Shown one piece after another: positions 8,805 through 17,680 of a stretch of DNA of 64,000 bases. Within the stretch, counting starts at the first letter, position 1; each line of letters begins with the position of its first letter. The position numbers were made by a program, and so were the translations under genes. The notes under the pieces are model-generated. The model saw nothing but the letters and a program-made list of their open reading frames with translations. It was not told the origin of the DNA and did no database searches. Source of the DNA: Planctomycetota bacterium (GTDB taxonomy: Bacteria; Planctomycetota; Phycisphaerae; Phycisphaerales; UBA1924); the NCBI GenBank assembly GCA_018242605.1, contig JAFEBP010000004.1:349655-413654 (forward strand), in the 5' to 3' direction.

Positions 8805-9075
8805 GGCAGCGAGCGTATCGCCTCCCGTAGCCCGCCACCCGTTCGCCCGGAGTGGAACCGATGATGCCCGACTTCCTCTCGTGTTCGACCGACCCGACGC
8901 CCCAACGACATCATTCCGCTGCTCGAACCGCGCAACAACTCCCGCTCGCGCCGCGGGCGTGCTGCGCCGGCGTGCTTTGCCGGTGCTGGCGCCCGATGCC
9001 ATCCGGTATGACCACTTCTTCTCACGTACACCCAGCTCCGGTCAGGAGACTGAAGTGTCCATCGGCGTTCCCGGT

Positions 9076-11346
9076 TCAGCAGCCCGCCTCCCAATGCTCA
9101 AAGAACGCACTCACATCCGCCCCGTCGATGCCGCCGTCGGCGTTGACATCGGCCGCGGCGGAGCCGGCTTCCCAATCCTCGAAGAACGCGCTGACATCCG
9201 AGCCGTCGATGCCACCATCCTGGTTGTAGTCACCCAGGCAACATTCCGGGCCGCCGACGGTGAGTGTGGCGGCGTCGCTGGTCACGCTTCCGCAGCCCGC
9301 CATGCTGGTGACAATGCAGCGGAAGGGCAGATTGCCGCCCAGACCCCAGATGACGCGAGGGCGGACTGTGGCCTCGGTGGCGCCGGTCACATCGAGCGCG
9401 GCTTGGCCCAAATATGAGTTGATGCCGTTGGTGAGATCAGTCCACGCGGCGGTTGGTTCGGGCTGCCATTGCCATTGGTAGGTGACGGGGCCTCCACCGG
9501 CGGCGGCGACGACAAACGTGGCGGTACCCGAAACGCACGTTGATTGCGGCAAGGGTTGGGTGCTGATGCTCGGCGCAGGGCTGGCGAAGGTGTAACGGGC
9601 GATACCGGGCACTGCGACGCCACCGGCGGAGGAGTAGCCACCCGCCGCGATGACGTCTCCGCCCGGGAGCGCGACGAGCGAATATACGTTTGGTGTAGCT
9701 GCACTCGACACACCTGATCCCAGTCCCGTCCAGGTGTCGGAGCTCGGGTTGCAGCGGCCGATGCCGTTCACCGGCACGCCCCCGGCGGTGGTGAGCGTCC
9801 CTCCACCCACCACGACATCCCCGCTCGGCAGGGTCGCCAGACTGCCGACGATGCCGCTTGTAAACACACCCAGCCCCGTCCAGTCGTTCGTGGTCGGGCG
9901 GTAGCGGCCGATGAGGTATGAACCTCCCCCGGGGGGGAACACCGGGCCTGCTCCGCCCGCGATCACGTCACCTCCCGGCAAGACCGTCAGGGCCGCAACG
10001 TAGCCACTAATGCCCGGACCGGCTGTGCTGATCCATGCTCCGGTCGTCGGGTTGTATCGGGTGAATCCGCCCGCGGCGATCCCGTTGCCCGCGAAGAAGT
10101 CCCCGGCGATGACCACTTCACCACTGGGCAACATGGCCATGGCGTAGACGGTTGAGCCCGAGGGGGACGAACTCCCGACGACCCCCGACCCCATCGCCGA
10201 CCACGTGTTGGTGGTTGGGTTGAAGCGGGCAATCCTGTTGACGGCGACGCCACCAGCGCTTGTGAAGGTGCCGCCGGCGATGACATCCCCGCCGGGCAGA
10301 GCGACGACGGCGTAGACCGTGTTGTTCATTCCTGTCCCGAGCGCGCTCCACACGCCGGTGGCAGGGTTGTAACGGGCGATCTTGTTCGCCGCCACACCTC
10401 CGGCGGTGGTGAACGTTCCGCCAACGATGACATCCCCGCTCGGCGTGACCGCGAGGGCGTTGACGCTGGCGTTGGTTCTGGTTGCCAGTGGCGTCCAGAC
10501 GTTGGTCGTGGGGTTGTATCGGCCTACGTCGCCCACCATCACATCGCCACCCGGCAGCACTGCCATGGCGGCGGATACGCTCGCGCCCGAACCCAGGGCT
10601 GACCACGCGCCCGGGCATCCGCCGCTGGTAAACGTCACCGATGCGGCGCTGACGGTGGCGGCCCCGCCCCCGTTGTTTCCCGATGTGGTGAACGAGAGTC
10701 GCCACGTCCCGGTGCCGACCACACCCGTGAGCGAGGTCGAGAGCGCGGTGGGGACGCTGTACTTTCCGTACGCGCGGTACGACCCGGAGGGCAGCACAAA
10801 GTTGGTGCCGGCGTTCATGATGGCCAGCGTGTTCTGTCCGGCGGGTGGGTCGGTGAAGGTGTAACTGCCGCCGAGATTGGATGGATACCCAACGGAGCCG
10901 GCGGTAAAAGTCGTGCCGAGCGCGGTCAGGATCTCAACGCTGATGGGGACCCCGGCGCCAGGTCCGGTCGAGGGAGTGAACTCCAGGCGGATGAAGGCCT
11001 CGCCGACGTACGGGTGCGTCATCGTGATGTTGACCTGCGCGATACCGGTGATGGCGTAGGGGCTGCTGCTGGTGCCCGACAGCACGAGGAAGGGGGAAGG
11101 GAAGCCCGCGGGGGCCCCGGGCCAGGTCCACGGCGGGGCGGGATTGCCGGCGGGGGTGAGCGTGACCGTGGTGTTCTGCGCTACGGCGAGCGAAGGGAGG
11201 ACTAGCAGCGCGAAGAGCATCGCCATTCCACGGGCCAGCAGCGACGCGGGCGCGGCAGGGACGACGACGGCCCGGCGGATCGCGATCATCGCGGACCCAG
11301 TAACTTCACGGAGCAGATGGCTCCACGTGCATCGAATCTGGTTCAC
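9076..11346 (-). CDS. Secreted kelch-like repeat protein with Ig-like and terminal GC dockerin-like domains
   Basis: About 756 residues. A long, basic N-region leads to a hydrophobic core (AMLFALLVLPSLAVAQN, residues about 41-57), a signal peptide. Residues about 70-210 look like a P-domain-type beta sandwich (ITMTHPYVGEAFIRL, then GTWRLSF). About eight kelch-like repeats follow, each with W-x-x-LG, a LPGGDV(I/V)xGG turn and (A/N)RY/F-NP. An Ig-like domain has YQWQWQPE and RCIV. The last 55 residues hold two calcium loops (DYNQDGGIDGSDV, DVNADGGIDGADV), each followed by FFE-x-WEAG, and the chain ends in GC. GTG at 11346 is chosen because AAGGAG lies eight bases before it. The protein should be exported and possibly surface-held by the tail; a partner is not known. 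Same strand as the next gene with an identical tail. Confidence 0.8.
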   Translation of the reverse strand: MNQIRCTWSHLLREVTGSAMIAIRRAVVVPAAPASLLARGMAMLFALLVLPSLAVAQNTTVTLTPAGNPAPPWTWPGAPAGFPSPFLVLSGTSSSPYAITGIAQVNITMTHPYVGEAFIRLEFTPSTGPGAGVPISVEILTALGTTFTAGSVGYPSNLGGSYTFTDPPAGQNTLAIMNAGTNFVLPSGSYRAYGKYSVPTALSTSLTGVVGTGTWRLSFTTSGNNGGGAATVSAASVTFTSGGCPGAWSALGSGASVSAAMAVLPGGDVMVGDVGRYNPTTNVWTPLATRTNASVNALAVTPSGDVIVGGTFTTAGGVAANKIARYNPATGVWSALGTGMNNTVYAVVALPGGDVIAGGTFTSAGGVAVNRIARFNPTTNTWSAMGSGVVGSSSPSGSTVYAMAMLPSGEVVIAGDFFAGNGIAAGGFTRYNPTTGAWISTAGPGISGYVAALTVLPGGDVIAGGAGPVFPPGGGSYLIGRYRPTTNDWTGLGVFTSGIVGSLATLPSGDVVVGGGTLTTAGGVPVNGIGRCNPSSDTWTGLGSGVSSAATPNVYSLVALPGGDVIAAGGYSSAGGVAVPGIARYTFASPAPSISTQPLPQSTCVSGTATFVVAAAGGGPVTYQWQWQPEPTAAWTDLTNGINSYLGQAALDVTGATEATVRPRVIWGLGGNLPFRCIVTSMAGCGSVTSDAATLTVGGPECCLGDYNQDGGIDGSDVSAFFEDWEAGSAAADVNADGGIDGADVSAFFEHWEAGC

Positions 11347-11411
11347 GGTGCCTTCTCCTTGAAGTCCATTCAACCTATCCAAGACCCAACCGCTTTCGTA
11401 ATCACAAGAAT

Positions 11412-11429
11412 TGGCATCGCGAGATGCCA
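11412..11429 (-). terminator. Hairpin after the HAF-repeat gene
   Basis: TGGCATC-GCGA-GATGCCA forms a perfect 7-bp stem with a four-base loop, 46 bases past the stop of the gene ending at 11476. On the minus strand it is followed by a moderately T-rich stretch (ATTCTTGTGATT). It is a reasonable intrinsic terminator separating the two dockerin-tailed genes. Confidence 0.45.
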
Positions 11430-11475
11430 TTCATGCGATCAATAGTGCCTGTCGATCAAATTGCCATCCATGAAA

Positions 11476-13140
11476 TCAGCAGCCCGCCTCCCAATGCTCA
11501 AAGAACGAACTCACATCGGCCCCGTCAATTCCGCCATCGGCATTGACATCGGCGATGGCGTTGCCCGCTTCCCACTCACCAAAGAACGCGCCGACGTCGC
11601 CGCCGTCGATGCCGCCGTCGCAGTTGAACTCACCGATGCAGATGGTGAGGCTGGCGGGGTCGCTGGTCACGCTGCCGCAAGAGTTGGTCACGACGCAGCG
11701 GAAAGGAAGGTTGCCGCCGAGGCCCCAGAGAACGCGGGCGCTAAGAGTTGGCTCGGTCGCGCCGGTCACGTCGAGGGCGGGCTGGCCCTGGTAGGCGTTG
11801 ACGCCGTCGGCGAGGTTGGTCCACGCCGCGCCGGCTTCGGGCTGCCATTGCCAGCGATAGGCCACGGTCCCACCGCCAGATGCCGCGACGGTAAACGTCG
11901 CCGCGACACTCGGGCAGACCGTGGCGGGGGCAGGCAATGCGGTGATGTCGAGGCGGCAGGGCGTGAGTAGGAAAGCGTTGTACTGGCCGGCGGCGTTGCG
12001 TCCGTCGCCGCAAATCTGCCCGCCTTCGTTGATCCCCGTTGCAAACCGCAGCGTGAAACCCGAAGCACGGTCGATCATCTGATTGAGATCACGCATCACA
12101 CCGTTCTCGTAGATGAACGCCCGCGTGCCTCCATCGCTGGAACCGACAATCTGCCCGTGGTTGTTGATGTCGTATGCATCTGAGTAGGCCCCGGGGGAAC
12201 TGAGCGTCCCGAGGTCAATGGTGGCCCCGGCGTGATAGAGAAACGCGTGGCTGGGGCCGCCGCCCCAGCCGACAACATCGCCAGCGTCGTTCATACCTCG
12301 CGGCACCAACCCAACATTGACCGCTATTCCACCTGTCCAGAGGAAGCCCGTCTGATCTCCCCCGACCTGAGCCCAGATCGCTGCTTGTCTATTTGCGTTT
12401 ACCGCGACGGGCTGGACACTCGCGGGCCCAAGAAACTGGCACGCGTCGCTCATATCGGTATCGCCGTCGCTCGTGTGGATCCATGCGTGCCAGACAGCGT
12501 AGTGGAGTCCGGTGACTTCGTCGTATTCGAGACAGGTGTGGGCCCCGACGTAATCACCCGCATCGTTGATGCCTGTTAGTGATCCCTCAGGATGACAGCC
12601 GGGAAGTAGTATCCGCGTCATGTGGTCGGTGTAAATAAAGCCGTAGCCGTTCACAAATCCGTACTGCGGAGGCTCTATGCCCACAGCGTCAGCGGATGTC
12701 CCACCGACGATCAGGCCGGAGGCGTTGATCGCGGCAGCAGCCGAACCATCTGATGACCGCGGGGAGACCGTGACCAAGTTGCCCAAGTTGAGCAGCACAC
12801 CTCCTGAATAGCGGAACGCCCGACCATAAAACGGGTCGATGTTCGACCAGCCAACCACCGTCCCCGACTCATTGATCGCAGAGGCGTGACTTCCGTATGG
12901 GGAGAAACTACCAAGATCAGTCACTTTGTAACGGATCTGCGCCTGTGCGCCCGTCGCGAAAGCGGCTAGAGCAAGAACAGAAATGCCTGCTCGGCCAAGC
13001 AACGCCACAACTGAAGCGGGAGCGCGGCGCTTATCACGGCCGTGCGGTGCAGTTGTGCCATGGCGCAGCCTCTCCCATTGGCTTTCACAGATCGTGTCGC
13101 GCAACGGTCGGTGTCCTATCAAGGCGGCATATGTATTCAT
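11476..13140 (-). CDS. Secreted HAF-repeat protein with Ig-like and terminal GC dockerin-like domains
   Basis: This 554-residue protein has an unusually long charged N-region, then ISVLALAAFATGAQAQ with cleavage expected near residue 67. Residues about 70-390 are HAF-type extracellular repeats: short units reading like YKVTDLGSF, AINESGTVVGWS, INDAGDYVG, INNHGQIVGSS and INEGGQICG, often with A-F/W-x-Y. The rest is an Ig-like domain (YRWQWQPEAGAAW, RCVV) and a double calcium loop module (EFNCDGGIDGGDV, DVNADGGIDGADV) ending in EAGC. Both last domains are close copies of those in the neighbouring kelch-like gene, which argues for module duplication. The ATG at 13140 has GGAGGG upstream. The role is unknown; HAF repeats are found in exported proteins of soil and aquatic bacteria. 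Export to the cell surface is inferred. Confidence 0.8.
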   Translation of the reverse strand: MNTYAALIGHRPLRDTICESQWERLRHGTTAPHGRDKRRAPASVVALLGRAGISVLALAAFATGAQAQIRYKVTDLGSFSPYGSHASAINESGTVVGWSNIDPFYGRAFRYSGGVLLNLGNLVTVSPRSSDGSAAAAINASGLIVGGTSADAVGIEPPQYGFVNGYGFIYTDHMTRILLPGCHPEGSLTGINDAGDYVGAHTCLEYDEVTGLHYAVWHAWIHTSDGDTDMSDACQFLGPASVQPVAVNANRQAAIWAQVGGDQTGFLWTGGIAVNVGLVPRGMNDAGDVVGWGGGPSHAFLYHAGATIDLGTLSSPGAYSDAYDINNHGQIVGSSDGGTRAFIYENGVMRDLNQMIDRASGFTLRFATGINEGGQICGDGRNAAGQYNAFLLTPCRLDITALPAPATVCPSVAATFTVAASGGGTVAYRWQWQPEAGAAWTNLADGVNAYQGQPALDVTGATEPTLSARVLWGLGGNLPFRCVVTNSCGSVTSDPASLTICIGEFNCDGGIDGGDVGAFFGEWEAGNAIADVNADGGIDGADVSSFFEHWEAGC

Positions 13141-14108
13141 TGGTATTCCCTCCGGACTCAGGATGCGTGCTCGATCGTCAAGTACCACGTTGCCCAACGC
13201 CTCGCCCTCGGATGTCGGATGGAGGCATGGAATCATCCGACCAAACAGCCGCTCGGGCTGGAACAGCTCTTGCCATGAACAACTCCGGCAATTCCTGGTC
13301 CTTCCAAGGCCTCGCTCGTGCAGGAACCTTCAACCGTTAACAAGACAAAATAACTTCGTTGGCCCGGACGCGAATAACAGATTCCTTTTCTTCATCAAAC
13401 GGATGGCGGTCCGCGAGTGCCGAACGGCCGCTTCAATTGTCCCCTTGCAGAATGCCCACGACCCGCGAGGAACGAGTGAGTGTCATTGTACCGCGGCGTG
13501 GTTTCAACGCGGGAGCCCGCTCGGAATCGGAAGGCTCAGGATGGGCAACCCGAATTCAGCTATGTCTCATCGTGTCTGCGCATCACCTCGCACGGTCTAA
13601 GAAACTACGCCCAATGCCCGTCGCCCCCGACAGGAGATACCCAGAGCGGCTGCTTTGCGAATCGCATTGGCGAATTTGAAACATGAACCTCAGGGCAACC
13701 ACGCGCAAGACCGCTTACTACAGGAATCTCGCGAATCGGACGCCCGCGGCACGAAATGGCCTCTTCGCCCCTAAACAAATAAGGACCGGTGCGCAAGGCT
13801 GTTCGAACGCCGCACCGAGCGACACCCCACCACATCCCACACCACCCGCACCCCAAAGCTCTCCGCTCCCGACCCCCCATTTCCCTCTTTCCCTCCGCCC
13901 CCTCCCCACTTCCGCCCGATCTACATATCACGCTGTCCTACACACCCACAACCCCGCCCACGTTCTCAGCCCCGGCGAAGGGGAGCCAGTCCGATATCGC
14001 CCCGCCGCGGCCCTATCGTTTCCCGTCTCGTCGCGGCCCCTACACCTCTCGCCGCGAACCAGCCTTGAACGCGCACCGTACCACGCCGGCACCCGGAGTG
14101 ATCGCTCG
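13141..14108. other. 968-base stretch without a supported gene
   Basis: This gap lies between two divergent genes for exported proteins (starts at 13140 and 14109), so it should contain both promoters. Open frames here have unnatural Arg/Ser/Pro-rich composition and none has a good start. The stretch 13840-13920 is pyrimidine-rich with TTTCCC repeats. No hairpin with a T-tract or tRNA-like fold was seen. Confidence 0.5.
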
Positions 14109-16724
14109 ATGATCCGAAGTTCTCAACCCCTGTTCGCCCTCCTCCTCATCGCTTCCTGCGGTCAGGCGTTCGCGCAGCCCTCCAGCCCGGCCGCGCCCCC
14201 GGCCACTCCCCCCGCCGCCCCCGCGACCCCGCCACCGGCCGCCGCGCCCGCCGCGGCGGCCCCCCCTGCGACCCCCGCCCCCGCCGAAGCTACCGAAGCG
14301 ATGAAGCGCTTCACCGCCGATGCCCTCATCCGCGCTGCGCTCTTTGAACTCCGCGTGCTCAAGGAAGCCTCCGCCAAGGACTACGAAGTCGCCGGCATGC
14401 TCCTCTCGCTGGCGCAGGAACTCGTCCCGGACGATGTCGAACTCGTGCACCGCCGCCTTGAGGCCGCCTGGGGCGCGGGCGATGAAAAGCTCGTCATCCA
14501 GCTCAGCGAGCGTGTCGTCATGCTCGACCCGCGCGACACCGTCGCGCAGCTGCGTGTCATCTCCGCCCGCATGGGCAAGTACCAGACCACCGAGGAACGC
14601 CTCGCCCGCTACGACGCCCTCCTGGGGCCCAAGGGCGATTCGCTCGACCCGTCCGTCCGCAGCCGCCTCGCCCTCGACGCCGCGCTCCTACTCAAGGAAA
14701 CCGGCGACGAGAAGGGCTTCCTCGACAAGCTCAAGCTCGCCGCACGCCTCGACGGCACCAACAAGGACGCCGCGCTCCTGGCCTTCAACTTCTACCGCGA
14801 CCGCGGCGGCAGCGCCGCCGGCCGCCTGGAACTCCTCGCCAACATCCTCTACGCCGACCCCGTCGATCCCAACATCAGCCTCATGATCGCGAGCGAACTC
14901 GCCGACCGGGGCGCGTACGTCCAGGCCCGCCGCTTCCACCGCATCGGCCAGAACATCAACAAGGCCTCCAGCGCCCCCGCCAACTTCACGGTCTTCGGCC
15001 AGGCCCTCATCCTCGACTGGCTCATCGACGGACCCAGCGCGCCCCTGGACCTGCTCACCCGCATGCTCAACGAGGAACGCAACAAGGCCGCCCGCACGCG
15101 GCGTGAACTGCTCGGCGACAACCCAAGCGCCGCCACCACCTCCACCCTGTCGAGCATCCCCAAGCCCGAGGATGTCCGCCTCTCCTCGATCGATCAGGAA
15201 GAGATCCGCATCGGCGCCGCCTGGGTCGTCGGCGACAACGGCAAGCTCACCGAGTCCGTCGGCGACCTCACCGCCACGCTCAACGGCGAAAACGAGATTT
15301 ACGCCACCCCCAACACCCGGCCCCGGGGCATGTCCGAAGAGACCGCCCTCGCCACCATCCGCGAGAACCTGACTCGCTCCATTCTCTGGCGGCTCGCCAC
15401 CGGCAAGAGCAACGACAAAACCGCAGACGATATCGCCAAGGTCTCCGAAGGCCAGGACCCCAACACCCCCACCTCCCGCGCCATCAACGCCTGGAAGTCG
15501 ATCCAGGACGGCAACTACTCCGCCGCCCTCGCCGTCTGCGACCCCGTCGATAGCGACCGGTGGCTCATGCTCGCCAAGGCCACCGCCCTCGAAAAGCTCT
15601 CCAAGAACACCGAGGCCGCCGACGCCTACGCCGCCCTCGCCGCTCAGGACACCCTCTCTGTCTTCAGCGCCATCGCGCTCGAACGCTGGTACCAGGTCCG
15701 CGGCCAGACCCGCCCCCTGGGCGACAGCCAGACGCCCGACGCCCGCGCCGCCTCCGACTACGCCTCCAAGATCCCCGACTGGATCGACACCATCGTCGAC
15801 CGGCCCCGCATGATCCAGACGCTCTCCGCCGACACCGGCCCGGATCGTCTCAGCGCCCTGGACCGCTCCACGCTCAAGATCACGCTCAAGAACCTCTCGC
15901 CCATCCCGTTGGCCGTCGGCTCGAACAAGCCCATCAACACCCGCCTGCTCTTCACGCCCAAGATCGAACTGGGTGCCGCCGATCGCAACGCCTTCGGCGA
16001 GCCCGAGGTGGTTGACTTGGCCCGCCGCCTCCGCCTCCTCCCCGGTGAGGAGTTCTCCGCCAATCTCTCGCCCGACGCCGGAGTGCTCGGCTGGATGGCG
16101 CAGAACGCCTCCGGCGAGCCCACCCGCGTCCGCTGGCGCATCCTCCAGGGGTTCGAAACCCACGGCGGCGCCCGCGACCGCGGCGTCGGCTGCCTGGAGA
16201 TCCTCACGCCCACCCAGGCCCGCGACGCGCTCATCGAATCCCGCCTCCCCGCCGACTCGCTCGTTGAACGCATCAACGCCGCCTCCGACGCCACGCTCCC
16301 CGCCGTGCTCACGGGCGCAAGAGCGTTCCTCTCCCAGCCTCCGGCACCCGGGCAGCTCGCGAGCCCCAACCTCGCCACGGTCGCTCAGGCGCTCGCCGAC
16401 AAGTATCCCACATGGTCCCCCACCGGCCGGCTCCTCGCAGCCTCCGCCATGCCGCCGAGTTCGCAGATCGCCGAACTCAAGGTTCTGGATGATGTCATCC
16501 GGGCTGACGCCGACCCCCGCGTCCGCCTCGTGGCGGTTGTGACCCGCGCCGCTTCCGCCGACGATCGCGCCCTCCGCGCCGCCCAGGAAAGCGGTGACGC
16601 CAAGCTCGCCCGCGTCGCCGCACTCCAGATCCAACGTGCCGAATCCGATCAGCCCATCGTGGCCAAGTCCGGCGTCGCCCGGCTCATGAACAAGAACCCC
16701 ACCGCCACCGGAACCACCCCGTGA
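14109..16724 (+). CDS. Exported helical-repeat (TPR-like) protein, function unknown
   Basis: An 871-residue protein. It starts MIRSSQPLFALLLIASCGQAF; IASC at residues 14-17 is a good lipobox, so it may be a lipoprotein, though AFA-Q just after would also suit signal peptidase I. A low-complexity Pro/Ala linker (residues about 24-62) follows. Most of the rest is helical, with TPR-like pairs in the first third (AALFELRVLKEASAKDYEVAG, LAQELVPDDVELVHRRLEAA; VVMLDPRDTVAQLRV) and again near residue 470. The last 300 residues have beta-type segments followed by Ala-rich helices. No enzyme motif is visible. A longer open frame begins at 13683 but its extra residues are not protein-like. The stop overlaps the start of the next gene by four bases, so the two are translationally coupled and probably act together at the membrane. 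Confidence 0.75.
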   Translation: MIRSSQPLFALLLIASCGQAFAQPSSPAAPPATPPAAPATPPPAAAPAAAAPPATPAPAEATEAMKRFTADALIRAALFELRVLKEASAKDYEVAGMLLSLAQELVPDDVELVHRRLEAAWGAGDEKLVIQLSERVVMLDPRDTVAQLRVISARMGKYQTTEERLARYDALLGPKGDSLDPSVRSRLALDAALLLKETGDEKGFLDKLKLAARLDGTNKDAALLAFNFYRDRGGSAAGRLELLANILYADPVDPNISLMIASELADRGAYVQARRFHRIGQNINKASSAPANFTVFGQALILDWLIDGPSAPLDLLTRMLNEERNKAARTRRELLGDNPSAATTSTLSSIPKPEDVRLSSIDQEEIRIGAAWVVGDNGKLTESVGDLTATLNGENEIYATPNTRPRGMSEETALATIRENLTRSILWRLATGKSNDKTADDIAKVSEGQDPNTPTSRAINAWKSIQDGNYSAALAVCDPVDSDRWLMLAKATALEKLSKNTEAADAYAALAAQDTLSVFSAIALERWYQVRGQTRPLGDSQTPDARAASDYASKIPDWIDTIVDRPRMIQTLSADTGPDRLSALDRSTLKITLKNLSPIPLAVGSNKPINTRLLFTPKIELGAADRNAFGEPEVVDLARRLRLLPGEEFSANLSPDAGVLGWMAQNASGEPTRVRWRILQGFETHGGARDRGVGCLEILTPTQARDALIESRLPADSLVERINAASDATLPAVLTGARAFLSQPPAPGQLASPNLATVAQALADKYPTWSPTGRLLAASAMPPSSQIAELKVLDDVIRADADPRVRLVAVVTRAASADDRALRAAQESGDAKLARVAALQIQRAESDQPIVAKSGVARLMNKNPTATGTTP

Positions 16725-17641
16725 CCGATGCCGCGGCACGACCCGGTCGCGCCGTCCGCATGATCGCCTCCGCGGTCGCCCTCTGCCTGCTGGTCGCCGC
16801 GATCTGGGCCGTCATGCGTCAGCGCGACGGCCTCATCGCCGCCTGGGACGCCCTCCGCTCCGGCGCGTGGCCGCTGGCCGCGCTCGCGCTCATCCTGCCC
16901 CTGGCCAACTGGCTCCTCACCTCCGTCCTCTTCTGGGCCCTCATGCGCCCGCGCGCCGATCAGCCCGGCGTGCCCCTGCCCGAAATGACGCTCCTCATCG
17001 GCAGCGCGTGGCTCGCCAACTACCTGCCCATTCGCCCCGGCCTCTTCGGCCGCATCGCCTACCACAAGGCCATCAACCAGATCGACGTGCGCCGCTCCGT
17101 CGGCGGCATCATCGCCGCCGTCGCCCTAGGCGCCCTGTGCGTCGCGCTTGCGCTGCTCATCGCCGCCGCCGCCCACGCCGCGGCACTCTCCGGCCCGCTC
17201 CTCTTCGCCGCCCTCGCCTCACCACTCGCTATCTTCCTGCCCGCGTGCTTCATCACGCCAGCCCGCGCCGTCGCCATCGCCGCCTCCGCTCGTTACCTGG
17301 ATGTGCTCGTCTGGATGGCGCGCTACGCCGTCGTCTTTACGCTCGTCGGCCGCCCTCTGCGCGCCGGCGAATCCGCCGCGATGGCCGCCGTGAGCCAGGC
17401 CGCCAATCTCGTTCCGTTCGTGGGCAACGGCCTAGGCGTCCGCGAGTGGGCCATCCGCCTTGTTTCCCCCGCGCTTCCCCAGTGGTACGCCGGTAGCGAA
17501 CCCGTCTCCGCCAACCTCGCCCTCACCGCCGACGTGGTGAACCGCGCCGCCGAACTCTGCGCCGCCATCCCCGTCGGCCTCGCCTGCGCCGTGCTGCTGG
17601 TCAAACTCGCCCGCCCCGTCAACCCCGCGAGTCACACCTGA
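16721..17641 (+). CDS. LPG-synthase-TM-like (UPF0104) integral membrane protein
   Basis: A 306-residue protein with about eight hydrophobic helices. Its pattern resembles the transmembrane domain of lysylphosphatidylglycerol synthase and UPF0104 flippase-like proteins. Supporting spots are NYLPIRPGLFGRIAYHK (residues about 96-112, the place of the family's N-x-x-P-x-R-x-G-E/F loop), VPFVGNGLGVREW near 230 and VVNRAAELCAAIP near 270. No aminoacyl-transfer domain is attached, so it may move or bind a lipid rather than make lysyl-lipid. The start is GTG at 16721, overlapping the upstream TGA as GTGA, which implies reinitiation by ribosomes finishing the exported repeat protein. It converges on the trimodular polysaccharide gene. 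Confidence 0.7.
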   Translation: MTDAAARPGRAVRMIASAVALCLLVAAIWAVMRQRDGLIAAWDALRSGAWPLAALALILPLANWLLTSVLFWALMRPRADQPGVPLPEMTLLIGSAWLANYLPIRPGLFGRIAYHKAINQIDVRRSVGGIIAAVALGALCVALALLIAAAAHAAALSGPLLFAALASPLAIFLPACFITPARAVAIAASARYLDVLVWMARYAVVFTLVGRPLRAGESAAMAAVSQAANLVPFVGNGLGVREWAIRLVSPALPQWYAGSEPVSANLALTADVVNRAAELCAAIPVGLACAVLLVKLARPVNPASHT

Positions 17642-17655
17642 CGTCCCGTGTTCGC

Positions 17656-17680
17656 CGCGGCGCTGATGCCTCACGCCGCG
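17656..17680. terminator. GC-rich dyad between convergent genes
   Basis: CGCGGCG and CGCCGCG form a 7-bp stem around an 11-base loop, between the stop of the LPG-synthase-like gene and the last codons of the convergent trimodular gene. There is no T-tract, so a terminator role is weakly supported. Confidence 0.3.

Noticed and set aside
9600..10650. Periodic DNA similarity resembling a repeat array or CRISPR
   Set aside because: The period follows kelch-like protein repeats of about 50 codons with varied sequence; there are no constant short repeats with unique spacers.
13683..14108. N-terminal extension of the exported repeat protein
   Set aside because: The extra 142 residues are low in protein-like character, and the lipobox signal peptide begins exactly at 14109.
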